Shown here piece after piece: positions 16,750 through 24,035 of a DNA stretch of 34,295 nt. Numbering within the stretch: the first letter of the stretch is position 1; the number at the start of each line of letters is the position of its first letter. Position numbers and translations under genes: made by a program. The notes under the pieces were generated by a model. That model saw only the letters and a program-made list of their open reading frames with translations, did no database searches and had not been told where the DNA came from. The stretch is from Chloroflexota bacterium (GTDB lineage Bacteria; Chloroflexota; Anaerolineae; Ardenticatenales; Ardenticatenaceae): NCBI GenBank assembly GCA_003520455.1, contig DOUV01000485.1:1-34295 (forward strand). Direction: 5' to 3'.

Positions 16750-17331
16750 TCACCCCTGCGCGGCGATCGCGCGGAGAATGAATGCCACCCACTCGGTGTT
16801 CCCGTGTTCCATTGGCGTCTTCTGATAGGTGAATCCGCGAAAGAGCACCAGGATACACTGCGCTGTGGCGTCTACGTCCGTTTTCCGAAACACGCCCTTC
16901 TGAATGCCTTCTTTGAGGATACTGGCGATAATCCCTTTCATACCCTCTTCGACGACGTGAATCTCGTCTCCCAGAAAGGGAGTGTAAAGACCTGCATCAT
17001 CGGCCAGGACTTGACCCAGAAAAGGGTTCTCGTCGAAGTACTTGCTCGACAGATCGAAGAAAATACAGAACTTCTCGACGGGATCCTCGACGGTTTTGAT
17101 CTGGTTGAGGCAGAATCGCCGAAAGGACAGGGCCTCAACCATGACCAACTCGGCCAATATCTCCTCTTTGCTGCTGAAGACTTCGTAGATTGTTCGTTTC
17201 GAGATGCTGGCATTCTCGGCTATTTCATCCACAGTTGTTTTCTTGAATCCAAAGCGACCAAACAGTTCCTTTGCCGCCGCCAACACTCTCGTCTTCTTTT
17301 CCTGATCGAGATTCACCATCTCATCAGCCAT
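16750..17331 (-). CDS. TetR/AcrR-family transcriptional regulator
   Basis: A 193-residue regulator. The N-terminal HTH is intact: RVLAAAKELFGRFGFKKTTVDEIAENASISKRTIYEVFSSKEEIL (about 15-60). The C-terminal ligand domain (about 70-190) is less conserved, as usual. It lies inside the catabolic cluster on the same strand, so it most likely represses the cluster and responds to an acyl-CoA or the growth substrate (inference). ATG 17331 has no strong SD; an ATG at 17319 is an alternative. Upstream, a TACTAG (-10-like, minus strand 17358-17353) and a GAGCACA/TGTGCTC dyad (17361-17400) could belong to its own promoter. TAGTAC is also present at the main operon promoter. Confidence 0.9.
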   Translation of the reverse strand: MADEMVNLDQEKKTRVLAAAKELFGRFGFKKTTVDEIAENASISKRTIYEVFSSKEEILAELVMVEALSFRRFCLNQIKTVEDPVEKFCIFFDLSSKYFDENPFLGQVLADDAGLYTPFLGDEIHVVEEGMKGIIASILKEGIQKGVFRKTDVDATAQCILVLFRGFTYQKTPMEHGNTEWVAFILRAIAAQG

Positions 17332-17360
17332 GAGCCAGAAATAGCACCCTTTCTAGTACT

Positions 17361-17400
17361 GAGCACACTCGAACTCAACGGTCCTCCCGCGACTGTGCTC
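17361..17400. promoter_or_regulatory. Possible operator dyad upstream of tetR-type gene
   Basis: GAGCACA (17361-17367) and TGTGCTC (17394-17400) form 7-bp inverted arms 26 bp apart. CTCGAA also occurs twice, at 17369 and 17398. The spacing is long for a TetR operator, so support is weak. Confidence 0.25.
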
Positions 17401-17473
17401 GAATCACAATATTTGCACAACCAGTTAACTCACGGACGAACCTTAGCGATTCTTGCTGCCTCTGAACTCGCTC

Positions 17474-18655
17474 TTACAAGCCCATCGTCTGCGCGACAAT
17501 ATTCTTCTGGATCTGCGTCGTACCGCCACCGATGCAAAGCACCAGGACATCGCGCAGATAGCGCTGCATATCGAATTCCAGCGTCGAGCCGTTCCGACCA
17601 AGAATATTGATTCCTTGTACGACGATCTTCTTCGCCGTCTCAGTCGCAAAATATTTAGACATCGACGTTTCTTTGACACATTCCAGGCCCTGCGTTTCCA
17701 ACCAACCCGCGTGAAACGCCAAGCGCCGGGCCGCCTCCAACTCAGTCGCCATGTCGACCAGCGCATGCTGAATGGCCTGACAGCGTCCTCGCGCCGGTCC
17801 CAGCCGAAACCGTTCTTTTGTATACGCCACCGCATCGTCCAATGCCGCCCGGCCGATTCCGAGCGCACAGGCAGAGAGCGCAAGGCGTTCGCTATTCAGC
17901 AATTTCACCATCTGAAACCAGCCTTGATTCAGCCCTTCCTCACCGCCAAGAATATCCGTCGCCAATACCTTGACGTTGTCGTAATACACGCTGCAGGTAT
18001 TTGAACCGTGATAACCCAACTTCTCCAACGGCCTGGCGCTGTACCCTTCGGATCGAGTATCAACCAGAAAGGCGGTGATGCCCTTGTGCTTCGAGGGACC
18101 AGTGCGGGCCATGGTGACGACGACATCGCTCACCCCCGCGCCCGTGATGAACATTTTGCTACCGGTAATCCAGTAGTATCCCTCGTGGTAAACGGCCTTG
18201 GTGCTGATGTTGGCCGCGTCTGACCCGGCGTTCGGTTCAGTCAAGGCAAAGCTAAACTTCAGCCTCCCTTTGGCAAGCATCGGGAGATACTTTTCTTTTT
18301 GTTCTCGATTCCCACTCGTGGAAATAATGTCGTTTCCATAGAGCATGATGTTGCCGGTAACCCACGCCAGAACGGGAAGCGCCCTCGAGAGTTCCTCGTA
18401 GATGGGCATGACGTCAAGAACGTTTCCACCCATCCCGCCATATTCCTGCGGGATGGTCACGCCCAAGAGACCGGTCTCGCCCAACTTTCTCAAAAGCTCG
18501 TGAGGATAGGCGTCTTGCGCGTCAAATTCCCGCGCGACTTGCCGCGAGACCTCCCGCTGGACGAAAGCGCGTACGATTCCCCTTATCTTATCTTGCTCTT
18601 GACTGGTCTGGGGGGCTACCGAGTTCGAGATCATGTTTCTTGTGCTGCCTCTCAC
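17474..18655 (-). CDS. Acyl-CoA dehydrogenase (first of pair)
   Basis: A 393-residue FAD flavoprotein that introduces an alpha-beta double bond in an acyl-CoA. Seen: GLLGVTIPQEYGGMGG, FSFALTEPNAGSDAANISTKA (FAD-binding), YWITGSKMFITGAGVSD, and the C-terminal INILGRNGSTLEFDMQRYLRDV. The usual catalytic Glu of MCAD/SCAD ('YEGT') is replaced (IGGGT, 375-379), but an isovaleryl-CoA-dehydrogenase-type Glu is present in LNSERLALSA (E256). The segment ERFRLGPARGRCQAIQ departs from the usual 'R.QFG.PI..FQ', so FAD/tetramer contacts differ. The GTG at 18655 overlaps the MaoC stop (GTGTGA); ATG 18634 is an alternative start. With the other dehydrogenase (20920-22095) it could form a heteromeric enzyme. 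Confidence 0.88.
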   Translation of the reverse strand: MRGSTRNMISNSVAPQTSQEQDKIRGIVRAFVQREVSRQVAREFDAQDAYPHELLRKLGETGLLGVTIPQEYGGMGGNVLDVMPIYEELSRALPVLAWVTGNIMLYGNDIISTSGNREQKEKYLPMLAKGRLKFSFALTEPNAGSDAANISTKAVYHEGYYWITGSKMFITGAGVSDVVVTMARTGPSKHKGITAFLVDTRSEGYSARPLEKLGYHGSNTCSVYYDNVKVLATDILGGEEGLNQGWFQMVKLLNSERLALSACALGIGRAALDDAVAYTKERFRLGPARGRCQAIQHALVDMATELEAARRLAFHAGWLETQGLECVKETSMSKYFATETAKKIVVQGINILGRNGSTLEFDMQRYLRDVLVLCIGGGTTQIQKNIVAQTMGL

Positions 18656-19098
18656 ACCAGTTTGTGCATGAGGAACTTCATATCGAAGGCCATCACCATC
18701 TGATCGTTCTGGTTGACAACGTCGTAGCGCATCATAGTAAAACCCTGGTCATTTTTCTTCGTCTCGCGTTTTTCTGTCACTTCGACTCTGACCTGGACTG
18801 TATCGCCGATTTTTACCGGGGCTGGTATCTTCATGTTATCCACCCCCAGCCAGGCAATGACCGAGTCCTTCGCGATGCCAGTTAATCCCACGAGACCCAC
18901 GGCCATGGCGAAGGTCAACGGGCCATGAACGATCCTCTCCCCAAAGACTGTCCCGGCGGCAAATTCTTTATCCATGTGGAGCGGGTAAAAGTCCATTGTC
19001 AAGCCGGCCCAGGTAACAACATGGGCTTCCGTGACCGTGATTCCCATCGTCGAGAACCTGTCTCCAACATGAAAGTCATCCCAGAATTTTTCCGGCAT
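18652..19098 (-). CDS. MaoC-like (R)-enoyl-CoA hydratase
   Basis: A 148-residue hot-dog hydratase adding water across an enoyl-CoA. The hydratase-2 motif is present: D36-x4-H41 (MDFYPLHMD) followed by FAAGTVFGERIVHGPLTFAMAVGL, with the conserved HG at residues 58-59. The C-terminal DTVQVRVEVTEKRETKKNDQGF is typical. ATG 19098 or GTG 19101 could start (AAGGAGCGCGG upstream fits both). The start overlaps the end of the DUF35 gene by 23 nt and the stop overlaps the dehydrogenase start. In steroid catabolism the comparable domain is fused to or paired with DUF35 (ChsH1/ChsH2); here the two are separate adjacent genes. Confidence 0.88.
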   Translation of the reverse strand: MPEKFWDDFHVGDRFSTMGITVTEAHVVTWAGLTMDFYPLHMDKEFAAGTVFGERIVHGPLTFAMAVGLVGLTGIAKDSVIAWLGVDNMKIPAPVKIGDTVQVRVEVTEKRETKKNDQGFTMMRYDVVNQNDQMVMAFDMKFLMHKLV

Positions 19099-19528
19099 CA
19101 CCCGCGCTCCTTACGTACGACCAAAGAGGCCTGAATTTTGGTAGTGTGATCTCATCGTTCAACCTCTCGAAGGTGACTGCGACAGGCATATCGCAGTACA
19201 CGTCGGCAGGGTCGCAAGCGACAATATTCGTCATCATCTGCACCCCTTCTTCCAGACGAACAATCGCAATCACAAAGGGGAGATCATCAGCAAAGGCCGA
19301 AGGCGGGTTGTTTCGTACAACCGAGAAGGTGTACACGCTGCCTCGGCCGGAGCACTCAATCCACTCGATCCGATCCGAAAAACAGAAAGGGCAACTCAGG
19401 CGAGGGTAGAAAATGTTTTGATGGCACGCCTGACAGCACTGGATCATCAGTTTTCCAGACTTGGCGGCGTCCCAATATGGCTCGGTCCAGGGATGGATCG
19501 GCGGAACTGGCTTCTTAGGAAGATTCAT
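19076..19528 (-). CDS. DUF35 Zn-ribbon / OB-fold protein, thiolase partner
   Basis: A 150-residue protein with an N-terminal helix (HPWTEPYWDAAKSGKL), a rubredoxin-like zinc ribbon (C32-x2-C35 and C46-x2-C49) and an OB fold (GRGSVYTFSVVRN, DLPFVIAIVRLEEGVQMMTNIV, MPVAVTFERL). DUF35 proteins bind thiolase-fold enzymes as scaffolds for CoA substrates, for example with Ltp2-type aldolases and archaeal thiolase/HMG-CoA synthase. It lies 11 nt downstream of the thiolase-fold gene, as expected for a partner. ATG 19528 was chosen (GAGGATGGG upstream); the open frame further upstream lies antisense-like within the thiolase gene. Confidence 0.88.
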   Translation of the reverse strand: MNLPKKPVPPIHPWTEPYWDAAKSGKLMIQCCQACHQNIFYPRLSCPFCFSDRIEWIECSGRGSVYTFSVVRNNPPSAFADDLPFVIAIVRLEEGVQMMTNIVACDPADVYCDMPVAVTFERLNDEITLPKFRPLWSYVRSAGDAGKILG

Positions 19529-19539
19529 GATCCCATCCT

Positions 19540-20727
19540 CTACGGAATGACGTTTCCCAAAACCGTTACGTGCGCGTCGACGTACGTTCCACCGGTAGCG
19601 GTCTCGACGGCAAACCGGGCTCCGGCGACCTGGCGCGTGCCAGCTTTCTCCATCAGTTGTCGGGCCGCTTCCACCAGCAGCGCAACTCCTCCCCCAGCCC
19701 CAGTGTGCCCCTGCGAAAGCATGCCGCCGTTCGTCGTCATTGGCAGTCGGCCGCCCGGCCAGGTATTGCCCTCCAACACGAACGCGCCCGCCTCGCCCCG
19801 TTGGCACAGCCCAAGCTCTTCGAGCGCAATCAACTGGAAGACCGGGTAGGAATCATAGATCTCGGCCACATCAATGTCGGCTGCGGAGAGACCCGCGTCG
19901 CGAAAGGCATCGGCCGCCGCCGCCGCATAGCCAAAGCGCGTCAGGTCGGGGTCCTGGGAGAGGGCGAAGTGCGTGACGCGCGATCCGTCTCCCAACAGGA
20001 AAGCCGGGTGAGCGGTGAGATCTTTCGCCCGGTCCGCCGAAGTGACGATGAAGGCCGAACCGCCATCGGCCAACATGTTGGACTCCTTCGTGTGAAGCGG
20101 CGTCGATAACATCTTCGACGCCAGCACCTCATCGAGAGTGAGCGGCCTGCGAAACATCGCATTCTCGTTCAGTTCCGCCCACTTGCGGTTTGAGACACAG
20201 ACCGACGCCATCTGCTCCTCAGTTGTGCCGGTCTCGTACATATACCGCTGGCTGATCAATCCGGCGACCGCCGAATAGTGCATGCCATAGGGTGCCTCCC
20301 ACTCCCTGGAAATCCCGGCAGTTGAAAACAGATTGATGCCTTCCTGGTTCGACACCCCGGTTCCCAATTTATCGCCATGCAGGCACAACACGACGTTGGA
20401 GACACCAGAGATAATCAGGCTGGCGGCGATCTTCAGCATAGAAGAACTGCTCGCCCCGCCGGCGAAAACTTGAATATTATTCCTGACCTTTCCCCCCAGG
20501 CCCAACTCTTCAACAACCCGGCCACACACCAACTCCGTATTGAACTGCGCACTAAAAAGAGCCCCCGTCGGAATGACGGTGTCAATCTCATCCCTGCTGA
20601 GCCCGGCATCCTCGATTGCCCGGCGGGCCGAGTCGATCACCGAATAGATTGCGGCCCGCTCCGAGAATCTGCCGGTCGGAACCTCGCCAATCCCAACGAT
20701 GGCTGCTTTTCCCTTCAGCGAACTCAT
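19540..20727 (-). CDS. Thiolase-fold protein (SCP2/Ltp2-like), no nucleophilic Cys
   Basis: A 395-residue thiolase-superfamily protein of the lipid-transfer (SCP2-thiolase) group: AAIVGIGEVPTGRF, SRRAIEDAGLSRDEIDTVIPTG-like N-terminal repeat, IDVAEIYDSYPVFQLIALEELGLC, GRLPMTTNGGMLSQGHTGAGG. The position of the catalytic Cys (usually 'CSSG/CASG') reads FAGGASSSSM (88-97), with no Cys, so ordinary thiolysis is not expected. The tyrosine-containing EIYDSY (Y291, Y294) and H341 (QGHTG) are present. Ltp2-type aldolases, which also lack the Cys and need a DUF35 partner, cleave beta-hydroxyacyl-CoAs. The adjacent DUF35 and MaoC genes favour this role. Start ATG 20727 (GGCGGAG upstream). Confidence 0.85.
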   Translation of the reverse strand: MSSLKGKAAIVGIGEVPTGRFSERAAIYSVIDSARRAIEDAGLSRDEIDTVIPTGALFSAQFNTELVCGRVVEELGLGGKVRNNIQVFAGGASSSSMLKIAASLIISGVSNVVLCLHGDKLGTGVSNQEGINLFSTAGISREWEAPYGMHYSAVAGLISQRYMYETGTTEEQMASVCVSNRKWAELNENAMFRRPLTLDEVLASKMLSTPLHTKESNMLADGGSAFIVTSADRAKDLTAHPAFLLGDGSRVTHFALSQDPDLTRFGYAAAAADAFRDAGLSAADIDVAEIYDSYPVFQLIALEELGLCQRGEAGAFVLEGNTWPGGRLPMTTNGGMLSQGHTGAGGGVALLVEAARQLMEKAGTRQVAGARFAVETATGGTYVDAHVTVLGNVIP

Positions 20728-20801
20728 GTCTCCGCCTTCTTGTTATGCAATCCCTGATCCAGGCATGGTTCTTCAAACAGGGGTCGCCAGGTGTGAAGCC
20801 T

Positions 20802-20836
20802 GATCCGTGACGGATCCCACACCCATCACGCATCAC
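20802..20836. repeat. Palindrome plus CATCACGCATCAC repeat in cluster gap
   Basis: GATCCGT-G-ACGGATC (20802-20816) is a perfect 15-bp dyad. Directly after it, CATCACGCATCAC (20824-20836) is an exact 13-bp copy of a sequence at 22182-22194. Both copies flank the acyl-CoA dehydrogenase gene. Confidence 0.75.
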
Positions 20837-20919
20837 ACATCATGGATCACATCGCTGCTTTCGGAACTTACGGGAGGATCAGTCACCAAGTGGCTTGTTT
20901 CAGAGCTCAGGCTCTGACT

Positions 20920-22095
20920 TTACGCGTAGACCGAATCTGGTGCCACGCTGAGCCCCAACAGCGCACCCACCCGACTCTTGAGAAACTCAGCCGTTTCAAT
21001 CCCGTCCAACAAACCGAGCGAATCGCGGACGTATCGCTGAGCATCGTACTCCATCGTGTACCCATAGCCGCCCAAGATGTGCAAGCACTGCAATGCCGCT
21101 TTTCGGGCGATTTCGGTGGCAGAAAGCTGCGCGACTGCCGCTTCTACGGCAAATGGCAGCCCCTGATCGCAAAGCCAACACGCCTGGTAGAGCAGTAACC
21201 TCGAAGCGCGGATCGCGACTGCCATGTCAACAAACATGTGTTGAATGGCCTCAAACTGCGCGATTGGTTGGCCGAATTGAACCCGCTCCCTCGCGTACGC
21301 AGCCCCGTAGTCGTACGCTCCTTGAGCGATTCCCAAACCAAAGGCGGCTGCCTCAATTTGCTCGAGCGCAAGGACGAAAGCTGATTGCTCCCAACCGCGG
21401 TTCAGCTGCCCAACACCGCCAAGGAGATCATCCTCTGGAACAGCGACATTGTTCAAGAGAACTTCACACAGGCTGGCGCCTCGGTAGCCGACTTTTTCGA
21501 TCTCCCTGATTTGAACACCCGGCGCCGCGGCATCGACAAGCAAGAAAGCGAGCCCCTGCTTGATGTCGACCGCTTGGTCGGTACGCGCCAACGTCAAAAT
21601 GTAATTGGCCCGACTGGCTAAGCCGACAAACGATTTGGAGCCGTTGAGAACAAACGCTCCATCTTCGTACATCGCCGTCGTTTTGATATCACTTGATACA
21701 TCTGTGACCGGCTCTATCAGAGCATACGTGAAGAGAAGAGCTCCCTGTGCAATCGCCGGCAGGAATCGCCTTTTCTGGTCATCATTTCCAAATTCGGCGA
21801 TAATCCTCCCGCCACGTAACGTGACGCCCGAGAAGGCCGCGGCGAGCGGAGGGCACATCGCAGAGAGCTCCTCCACAACAACGATCGACCCAAGCAAATC
21901 CTTATCGCCGCCTCCGTATTCCTCCGAAGCATTGAGGGCACAAAGCCCAAGCTCCGCGATCGCACGAAGCAGTTTTCCGGGAAAGCGGCCTCGGTCATCT
22001 AGGTCGCGCGCGACCTCTCGCGGGCATTCCCTGGCCATAAACTTCCGAATCGTCTCTTGGATGAATCCCTGTTCATCGGTCAAGCCGAAATCCAT
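20920..22095 (-). CDS. Acyl-CoA dehydrogenase (second of pair)
   Basis: A 391-residue acyl-CoA dehydrogenase, divergent. N-terminal helices (MDFGLTDEQGFIQETIRKFMARECPREVAR), SEEYGGGDKD, QKRRFLPAIAQGALLFTYALIEP and C-terminal ILGGYGYTMEYDAQRYVRDSLGLL are recognisable. The FAD-contact motif is altered (EPVTDVSSDIKTTA, normally 'TEP.AGSD...T.A'), and the MCAD-type catalytic 'EGT' is IET (366-368). A Glu in ALEQIEAAAFGLG (E245) sits where isovaleryl-CoA dehydrogenase has its base. RVQFGQPIAQFEAIQHMFVDMA is well conserved. It may be a partner subunit of the 17474-18655 enzyme or act alone. ATG 22095 was chosen (GAAGGG 7 nt upstream, family start). Confidence 0.87.
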   Translation of the reverse strand: MDFGLTDEQGFIQETIRKFMARECPREVARDLDDRGRFPGKLLRAIAELGLCALNASEEYGGGDKDLLGSIVVVEELSAMCPPLAAAFSGVTLRGGRIIAEFGNDDQKRRFLPAIAQGALLFTYALIEPVTDVSSDIKTTAMYEDGAFVLNGSKSFVGLASRANYILTLARTDQAVDIKQGLAFLLVDAAAPGVQIREIEKVGYRGASLCEVLLNNVAVPEDDLLGGVGQLNRGWEQSAFVLALEQIEAAAFGLGIAQGAYDYGAAYARERVQFGQPIAQFEAIQHMFVDMAVAIRASRLLLYQACWLCDQGLPFAVEAAVAQLSATEIARKAALQCLHILGGYGYTMEYDAQRYVRDSLGLLDGIETAEFLKSRVGALLGLSVAPDSVYA

Positions 22096-22155
22096 TTCAG
22101 ACCCTTCTGGACGGTATTCGAACAACCGTACACGTGGCCACGATCCCAGACGATA

Positions 22156-22195
22156 CGTGATGCGTGTGTTGCGCGACCACACATCACGCATCACG
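22156..22195. repeat. Inverted repeat CGTGATGCGTG / CACGCATCACG
   Basis: Arms of 11 bp (22156-22166 and 22185-22195) match perfectly around an 18-nt loop. It lies in the 136-bp gap between the acyl-CoA ligase stop and the dehydrogenase start and contains the 13-mer shared with 20824-20836. It looks like a REP-type or tandem-derived intergenic element, and could also form an mRNA hairpin. Confidence 0.8.
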
Positions 22196-22231
22196 AAAAG
22201 GCGAGCGGCCTACCATAACTGGTATCGAGGC

Positions 22232-23941
22232 TTACGTTAGTTCCTGCACCGTTTCCTGCAAGACTCTTTTCAGGACTTTACCGACCGGGTTGCGGGGGAG
22301 ACTGTCCACAACCACAAGCCTTTCCGGCAGCTTATAGACGGCAACATCCTTCGCCTTCAGGAACTCTACAATCTCCCCAAGGGTAATACTCTGATCCTTC
22401 TTAAGTGCTACCACCGCACAGACTTTCTCACCCAGTCTTTCATCGGCGTAGCCGACTACAGCAACTTCCGCCACCTTCGGATGTTCGATGATCAGCGCCT
22501 CAATCTCTTGTGAAGATATGTTCATGCCACCCCGGATAATGATCTCTTTCAGCCGGCTGACGAATCGGTAGCGGTTGAGATTATCCCCATCCCCCGCAAT
22601 CTCAAACAGATCGCCGGTATAGAAATAACCTTCATCGTCAAAGGCCCTCTGCGTGAGATCTGGGCGCTTATAGTATCCCGAGAATATCGCAGCACCCTTG
22701 ATCGCCATTTCCCCCGGAATACCGGGCTCCGCGATGATCTCTTTGGACACTGGATCAACCAATTTCGTTGACATCATTCCGGCCATCCTCGACGCCCATT
22801 CGTACCCGGGAACGCCGAAGCGTGGGAAGTACTGGGCTCTCTCTGCGGGGTCTGGGATGTCCTTGGGTCCGCTGGTAAAAGAAGCTCCTTCATTGGACCC
22901 AAACATGTTAATGACATGGATGCCGTACTTCTCCTGATATTGCGTCACCATCCAGGGCGATAGTGGCGCTGCACCCGAGCCAATGTTCTTGATCGAACTG
23001 ATGTCAGTGCTCGCTAAAATGGCGGGATTCTGGAGCAACATGTTGAGCAACGCCGGAGGCACTACCGTATAGTTGATCTTTTCAGCCTGAATCTGACCGA
23101 GGAAGACCGGCAAACTGAGAGGGTGGTGTAACGCCAACTTACCCCCAGTGAGGAGCCACGGCACCAACATCCCCCCGATGGCGGCCATGTTGATCAAGGG
23201 GAAGGGGTTAAGCAGGTTGGTTCCGGGATCCAACTCACAGCCGTCAACGGACGCGTAAGCAATCGCAATCCAATGGTTGTGGCTGCGGGCAACACCTTTC
23301 GGTTCGGCTTCGGTGCCTGAGGTCCAGCAAACTGTAAACACCTCATTCGCTGAGGTCGGGTGCTCTGTGAGATACGCCTGGAGTGTTTCTTCATCACACG
23401 GGGAGGTAAGTAACTCCTGCAGAGATAGGACTCCCTCAGGAAGGTCCTGACCGATGGCAAGAATAGTCATGAGGCTCGGGAATTCTGGCTGCATGGCCCG
23501 AACCATTTTGACGAAGTTGAAGCCGCCGAAGTTCGTGGTCGTGACAAAGGCCGTGGGTTCGGTGATCTTCATCACCTGTTGCAGTTCATGAGTGCGGTAC
23601 TGAACAGGCAACGGGCTGACGATGGCTCCGATGCGGGCGGCGGCCAGATAGACGCAAACAAGCTCGACGATGTTGGGCAATTGCACCATCACGACATCGT
23701 CTTTTTTGATCCCGGCATCAAGCAACCGGCCAGCCAACCGGTTCATTGCCTGCCGTAGCTCATCATACGTCAGGCGTATGGGCACTCCTCCGACCAGCTC
23801 TGCCCGATTCGGAGGGTCAACCACTGCAACTGCATCAGATGTACTTTGCACATTTCGCAGAAGTAGATCGACAACTGTGTCAGATCCCCACCAGCCTCTT
23901 TCCGTATACTCCCGAATTTGCTCATCCGAAACGAGAAGCAT
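22232..23941 (-). CDS. AMP-dependent acyl-CoA ligase (cyclohexanecarboxylate/aryl-acid type)
   Basis: A 569-residue ANL-superfamily adenylating enzyme forming an acyl-CoA from acid, ATP and CoA. Core motifs: WTSGTEAEPKGVARSHN (P-loop; the usual 'TSGTTG.PKG' is changed to 'TSGTEAEPKG'), GSGAAPLSP, NMFGSNEGA (A5-like), YFYTGDLF, RLKEIIIRGGMNISSQEIE, and NPVGKVLKR with the catalytic Lys. The N-terminal section (LLVSDEQIREYTERGWWGSDTVVDLLLRN) is typical of the cyclohexanecarboxylate- and benzoate-like CoA ligase group. Strong SD AAGGAGG before ATG 23941. It follows the first ligase after 94 bp. Substrate is not deducible from sequence alone. Confidence 0.88.
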   Translation of the reverse strand: MLLVSDEQIREYTERGWWGSDTVVDLLLRNVQSTSDAVAVVDPPNRAELVGGVPIRLTYDELRQAMNRLAGRLLDAGIKKDDVVMVQLPNIVELVCVYLAAARIGAIVSPLPVQYRTHELQQVMKITEPTAFVTTTNFGGFNFVKMVRAMQPEFPSLMTILAIGQDLPEGVLSLQELLTSPCDEETLQAYLTEHPTSANEVFTVCWTSGTEAEPKGVARSHNHWIAIAYASVDGCELDPGTNLLNPFPLINMAAIGGMLVPWLLTGGKLALHHPLSLPVFLGQIQAEKINYTVVPPALLNMLLQNPAILASTDISSIKNIGSGAAPLSPWMVTQYQEKYGIHVINMFGSNEGASFTSGPKDIPDPAERAQYFPRFGVPGYEWASRMAGMMSTKLVDPVSKEIIAEPGIPGEMAIKGAAIFSGYYKRPDLTQRAFDDEGYFYTGDLFEIAGDGDNLNRYRFVSRLKEIIIRGGMNISSQEIEALIIEHPKVAEVAVVGYADERLGEKVCAVVALKKDQSITLGEIVEFLKAKDVAVYKLPERLVVVDSLPRNPVGKVLKRVLQETVQELT

Positions 23942-24035
23942 CGTGGCACCTCCTTGTGTGTTGGCTGACGAGTGAGGCCAACAGAGCCTCTTGAAGCACA
24001 CGTTTCCCCAATCGCCCGCTCTAACGCCGCTCCCC

